This document shows positions 60,969-64,000 of a DNA stretch of 64,000 bases, in pieces. Under the pieces are notes generated by a model. It made no database searches and was not told the DNA's origin. It saw nothing but the letters and a program-made list of their open reading frames with translations. The position numbers and the translations under genes were made by a program. The stretch comes from Unio delphinus (lineage: Eukaryota > Mollusca > Bivalvia > Unionida > Unionidae): contig JAQISU010001235.1 of NCBI GenBank assembly GCA_029339505.1, positions 39,895,815 through 39,959,814 of the forward strand, given 5' to 3'. The number at the start of each line of letters is the position of its first letter. The stretch's first letter is position 1.

Positions 60969-62333
60969 ATGTTCAAAAAATCACATGATCCGGCGTTTGA
61001 TATAGACGCCCCAGTTGGCAAGGATGATTCTGTACGCGATTATCAATATTACGCTTATCATGCAATAGACGCAAATAGTCGATCGCGAATTGAACTTCAA
61101 GTCCATGATACCAGTAAATACTTTCTACCCGCTGAAGCGTTTATTGAAGTAGAAGGAGAACTTGTAACAGCTGGTGGAGCATCATATCCAGATGGTACTC
61201 AAGTCGGTTTTGTCAATAATGGTATTATGGCGTTATTTGAGAGTGCAAGATACCTCATTGATGGAAAGGAAATCGAGTCGATAGATCGCGATGTTGATGT
61301 GGCTACAACAATAATCGGGTTAGCGAGATATTCTGATGATTATACAAGATCAGCAGGACCTTCTATGATGTTTGCAAAAGATGGTAGGAATAACGCTGGA
61401 GGAAAACAATTCGTTGTAAGACGACCAAAAAAACGTGATAATAATGATGCTGAGGTCGAGGATATGATTATAAACAACGATCCTAATTTCAATATAGGAG
61501 CTGCAACACGAAACGCAATGTTGGAAGGGCGGCGTAAATTATTTTCTTGCGCGATTCCACTGCATCATATATTTGGATTCTGTAGAAACGTCCGAAAAGT
61601 TATCTACGGGGCGAAGCATACAGTATCGCTTGTACGAAAGAGTGATGATAACGACGCAATTTGGAGGATTCCAGCAAACCCAGATGCAGCACATATAAAT
61701 GATGATGCCGGTAAAGTCAATTTAACAAAAATATCATTGTGGATGCCAGTGTTGACTCCAGCAATCACTGCAGAAGAACGATTACTATCATTTATGGACC
61801 AAGGAGGAAAGTCGTTGTTGAGTTGGCTAACCGTGAGTACAGATGTGAAGCAATCAAATATCAACGGGTTATTCACTTGGAACCTAGCATCAAAACAAGG
61901 CGTTTCTGCGCCACGTCATATATTTATTGCGTTACAAGATAACGCACGAGTTGGCGATCAACGTTTCAGTCATATGATATTTGATCAATTAGGTGTGAAA
62001 GACGTCTCACTGAGAATAAACGGCCAGCAGGAACCATCCGAGGATATACAACTTAATTACACAGAAAATCATATTGCACGAGTTTATCATCGTCTGTTGT
62101 CATTTATGGCACGCGACCAAAATGTCGATACTGGTTTGCAAATATCACAATTGGATTTTAAAAATCTGTATCCGATCTATTACTTTTCGCTGGAACATCT
62201 CGATTTAACAAGACAATCCGTCGTTGATATACACTTTAGAGCTAATGTAACCAAGCCTGATGCTATTGAGAATTATAGAGCGGTTGCTGTCATTCTCAGC
62301 GACAAATCAATGCTACTTGAAGGTGTTGGTTGA
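60969..62333 (+). CDS. Major capsid protein (double jelly-roll), element 2
   Basis: This is a 454-residue protein. RIELQVHDTSKYFLPAEAFI, NNGIMALFESARYLIDGKEI and the late segments YPIYYFSLEHLDLTRQSVVD fit the second invertebrate Polinton-type capsid family. Length and position between pVI-like and pX-like genes agree. It is only remotely similar to the element 1 capsid. No penton gene was recognised up to the window edge; it may lie beyond. Confidence 0.85.
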   Translation: MFKKSHDPAFDIDAPVGKDDSVRDYQYYAYHAIDANSRSRIELQVHDTSKYFLPAEAFIEVEGELVTAGGASYPDGTQVGFVNNGIMALFESARYLIDGKEIESIDRDVDVATTIIGLARYSDDYTRSAGPSMMFAKDGRNNAGGKQFVVRRPKKRDNNDAEVEDMIINNDPNFNIGAATRNAMLEGRRKLFSCAIPLHHIFGFCRNVRKVIYGAKHTVSLVRKSDDNDAIWRIPANPDAAHINDDAGKVNLTKISLWMPVLTPAITAEERLLSFMDQGGKSLLSWLTVSTDVKQSNINGLFTWNLASKQGVSAPRHIFIALQDNARVGDQRFSHMIFDQLGVKDVSLRINGQQEPSEDIQLNYTENHIARVYHRLLSFMARDQNVDTGLQISQLDFKNLYPIYYFSLEHLDLTRQSVVDIHFRANVTKPDAIENYRAVAVILSDKSMLLEGVG

Positions 62334-62400
62334 AGAATGAGAGTGGTAGATGCCCCAGTGGAAAACATGTAAACGATTTAGAATCAATCAATTATGTATA

Positions 62401-62880
62401 ATGTCATATAGTGTTATTAGTGTTACGTTAACTCCCGGTCAATTAAAAAAATTGCAATCGGAATCAGCTAAAAAATGTGGAACCACAATCACGTTGAAAC
62501 CCAACCAAATGACTGGTGGTGCAAATAAACTATCGCTGACAACTCGTCAGGTGAAACATTTCAATGATGCACTTGCAGCCAAAAAAGGTGTTCAGATTAC
62601 TCTTTCTGCGGCTGCTATCAAAAATATGATTAAAACAGGCGGTATATTTCCGTTGTTAGCTGCGATTCCAGCATTGATTGCAGCAGCAGCCCCAGCGGTG
62701 GCTAAAGCGGCAGCGTTAGGAGCCGTTGGTACTGCAGCAGGAATGGCACTAAAGAAGGCAACTGGGAAAGGATATAAAAAAAAGGGACGATCCGTTCACG
62801 GATTGGGTCTAAGACTACCAGGAACCCCGTATTCGTGGTACAGCGGAAAGGGTCTAAGACTACCAGGAACGATTTATTAA
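62401..62880 (+). CDS. pX-like protein with hydrophobic Gly/Ala segment
   Basis: This is a 159-residue protein. Residues 1-75 contain a repeat-like pattern (SVISVTLTPGQLKKL, KGVQITLSAAAIKNM). TGGIFPLLAAIPALIAAAAP begins a long Ala-rich hydrophobic helix (about 80-120), preceded by and followed with Lys, as in pX-like Polinton proteins. The C-terminus repeats LRLPGTPY / LRLPGTIY, similar to KLPGTPW before the PLA2 domain at 52,620. The ATG at 62,401 has the GTATAATG context and is preferred over the upstream GTG/ATG. Confidence 0.75.
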   Translation: MSYSVISVTLTPGQLKKLQSESAKKCGTTITLKPNQMTGGANKLSLTTRQVKHFNDALAAKKGVQITLSAAAIKNMIKTGGIFPLLAAIPALIAAAAPAVAKAAALGAVGTAAGMALKKATGKGYKKKGRSVHGLGLRLPGTPYSWYSGKGLRLPGTIY

Positions 62881-62900
62881 TTCAGGAATCGAAGATTCCC

Positions 62901-63326
62901 ATGTCCAATTTTGATTTAATGGATGCGGCTAAAAAACTAGTGATTAAAAACTTCAGAGGTGTTTTTATGAAAGATCAATTACCACATCAACCAAACAAAA
63001 CTGAAACCGGAATCATTAATCTCGATAACAGCACCGGACCTGGAACTCACTGGGTTGCATACGCTATTGATCCACGTGGGATTGTTTATTTCGATTCATA
63101 TGGATTAGCCCCACCAAAAGAGTTTATGCGGTATATAAAAACCCTTCCAATGAAGACTTGGTATTCTACGCTACCAACACAACAAATGAATGACCCACCA
63201 ATATGTGGCAGCGAAGTATTAAATGTCCTTGACGCTATTTCAGCATCTAGAAAACCACCTCATATTGTCGTAAATGACTACACCAGCAATCGCTGGCAAC
63301 GACGAAGTCGTCAAAAACGATTTTAG
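62901..63326 (+). CDS. Adenain-like protease, element 2
   Basis: This is a 141-residue short member of the adenovirus-protease family. His50 (GTHWVAY), Asp65 (YFDSYG), Gln94 or Gln95 and Cys102 (PICGSEVL) fill the catalytic positions. It is about 45 residues shorter than the element 1 protease, ending soon after the Cys helix with a basic tail (RWQRRSRQKRF). It lies 20 nt after the pX-like gene. Confidence 0.9.
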   Translation: MSNFDLMDAAKKLVIKNFRGVFMKDQLPHQPNKTETGIINLDNSTGPGTHWVAYAIDPRGIVYFDSYGLAPPKEFMRYIKTLPMKTWYSTLPTQQMNDPPICGSEVLNVLDAISASRKPPHIVVNDYTSNRWQRRSRQKRF

Positions 63327-63350
63327 AGAGAGAAAGAGTTTTACAATAAC

Positions 63351-64000
63351 ATGATTGATATTTGGGGGAGATCTTTGAAACCCAAACCCGATGGCACTGC
63401 AACCCCTGATTCTATCAAGGATATAACAAAAAAAATTAAAGATGAAATCGCTGAGACGTTGAATTTAGAAAGTGTTGAACCCAATGAAATAGTTGTATTT
63501 CAGGACAAACAGGGTAAATTGAAATCTAGTAATATTTCTCTGGATGATATTTTAGTTAAACAACGAAACGCAATCGAGAACACCGTTGCGTTATTTTCGG
63601 ATCAGGGTAAATTGAAAACCAGTAATATTTCTCTGGATGATATTTTAGTTAAACAACAAAACGCAATCGAGGATACTATCGCGTTATTTTCCGATCAGGG
63701 TAAACTCAAACCGGGTGTACTCGTTTCGACGATTACAGATCGATTAAAAACTCTCAACGATGAGTTAAACAATTCTCTGGCTGTACTAAAAATACTTGAA
63801 TCTAAAATTGAAGATAACGGAAAACAGTTTATATCATTTCGTAGAAATATCATTGATAAATTTATTGGAACCCAGTTGGATAAAATTGAAATAAAACTCC
63901 CTGATATTAAAAAATCCATCGATGAGACGAAAACTTTCATCGAAGCCGTCAAAGGTGATTTTTCGAGGATGATAACAATCATTGAAAAAACAAAAATTCC
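63351..64000 (+). CDS. Repeat-containing coiled-coil protein, cut by window end
   Basis: The ATG at 63,351 opens a frame that is uninterrupted to the window edge (216 codons). After a short head (MIDIWGRSLKPKPDGTATPD) a 30-residue unit with QGKLKSSNISLDDILVKQ is repeated twice and begun a third time. Then a long coiled coil follows (about 125 on). Repeats plus coiled coil suggest a shaft or fibre-like structural protein, as in phage and adenovirus attachment proteins; this is inference. Confidence 0.75.
   Translation, partial: MIDIWGRSLKPKPDGTATPDSIKDITKKIKDEIAETLNLESVEPNEIVVFQDKQGKLKSSNISLDDILVKQRNAIENTVALFSDQGKLKTSNISLDDILVKQQNAIEDTIALFSDQGKLKPGVLVSTITDRLKTLNDELNNSLAVLKILESKIEDNGKQFISFRRNIIDKFIGTQLDKIEIKLPDIKKSIDETKTFIEAVKGDFSRMITIIEKTKI

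Larger units (their letters stand above)
51499..64000. mobile_element. Element 2: second Polinton-like virus lineage, partial
   Basis: A compact cluster of viral genes (ATPase, zinc ribbon/PLA2, integrase, PolB-helicase, HNH, capsid, pVI-like, pX-like, protease, fibre-like) runs to the right edge of the window. The left border is placed at the AGCAGCAGAGAGGG repeat near 51,500 only provisionally. Proteins are very different from those of element 1, so it is a separate lineage and not a copy. All frames look intact. Confidence 0.9.

Overview
The window is eukaryotic (metazoan) DNA: AT-rich, intron-era host sequence full of microsatellites, minisatellites, a tRNA-derived SINE (two copies), a hAT-type MITE, a decayed non-LTR retrotransposon and satellite-like arrays. 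The SINE body and repeat landscape look marine-invertebrate, most likely molluscan, but that is an impression and not proven. No convincing host protein gene was found. All real coding content belongs to virus-like mobile DNA.

Element 1 (6433-26942, 20,510 bp) is an essentially complete adintovirus/Maverick-Polinton provirus. It has two 335-bp near-identical terminal inverted repeats, sits inside a (CT)n microsatellite, and its flanks fit a 6-bp target duplication (TCTCTC). It encodes a protein-primed-type PolB, a retroviral-type integrase with chromodomain, an adenain-like protease, double-jelly-roll major capsid, penton-like minor capsid, a packaging ATPase (interrupted by one in-frame TGA), a pVI-like and several pX-like basic proteins, membrane proteins, a BIR/IAP protein with a Cys-rich head, and a two-zinc-knuckle acidic protein. 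The central block (protease to PolB) is on the minus strand. Three coiled-coil genes lie at the left end and two further genes at the right end.

The most striking observation is that exactly these five end genes finish 17-34 nt after their stop codon with a replication-dependent histone-mRNA type stem-loop (GGCCCTTTTCAGGGCC and variants, followed by ACCCA/ACTCA), with a purine-rich CGAAAAGA-like element 12-13 nt further on, as in SLBP/U7-processed histone pre-mRNAs. The three left genes also share an upstream promoter box plus TATA. A decayed second copy of the same family (about 37,690-40,310, plus strand) retains the promoter box, an upstream repeat array and two degraded stem-loops in the same places.

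Element 2 (about 51,500 to beyond 64,000) is a different Polinton-like lineage, incomplete at the right edge. It has a packaging ATPase, a DUF5679-like zinc ribbon whose frame runs through a canonical A AAA AAC slippery site into a parvovirus-VP1-like phospholipase A2 in the -1 frame, an integrase without chromodomain, a 1315-aa PolB fused to an SF1 helicase and a C-terminal HNH-like domain, a free-standing HNH endonuclease, a double-jelly-roll capsid protein, pVI-like and pX-like proteins, an adenain-like protease and the start of a repeat-containing coiled-coil protein. Gene starts are preceded by short AT-rich boxes ending AATAATG, and a palindrome AAACGCTAGCGTTT recurs three times.

Between the elements lie a 33/67-bp satellite region (31.8-35.0 kb), a 36-bp minisatellite that keeps a 563-codon frame open (35.1-36.8 kb), and host intergenic DNA with nothing recognisable at 40.3-45.2 kb.
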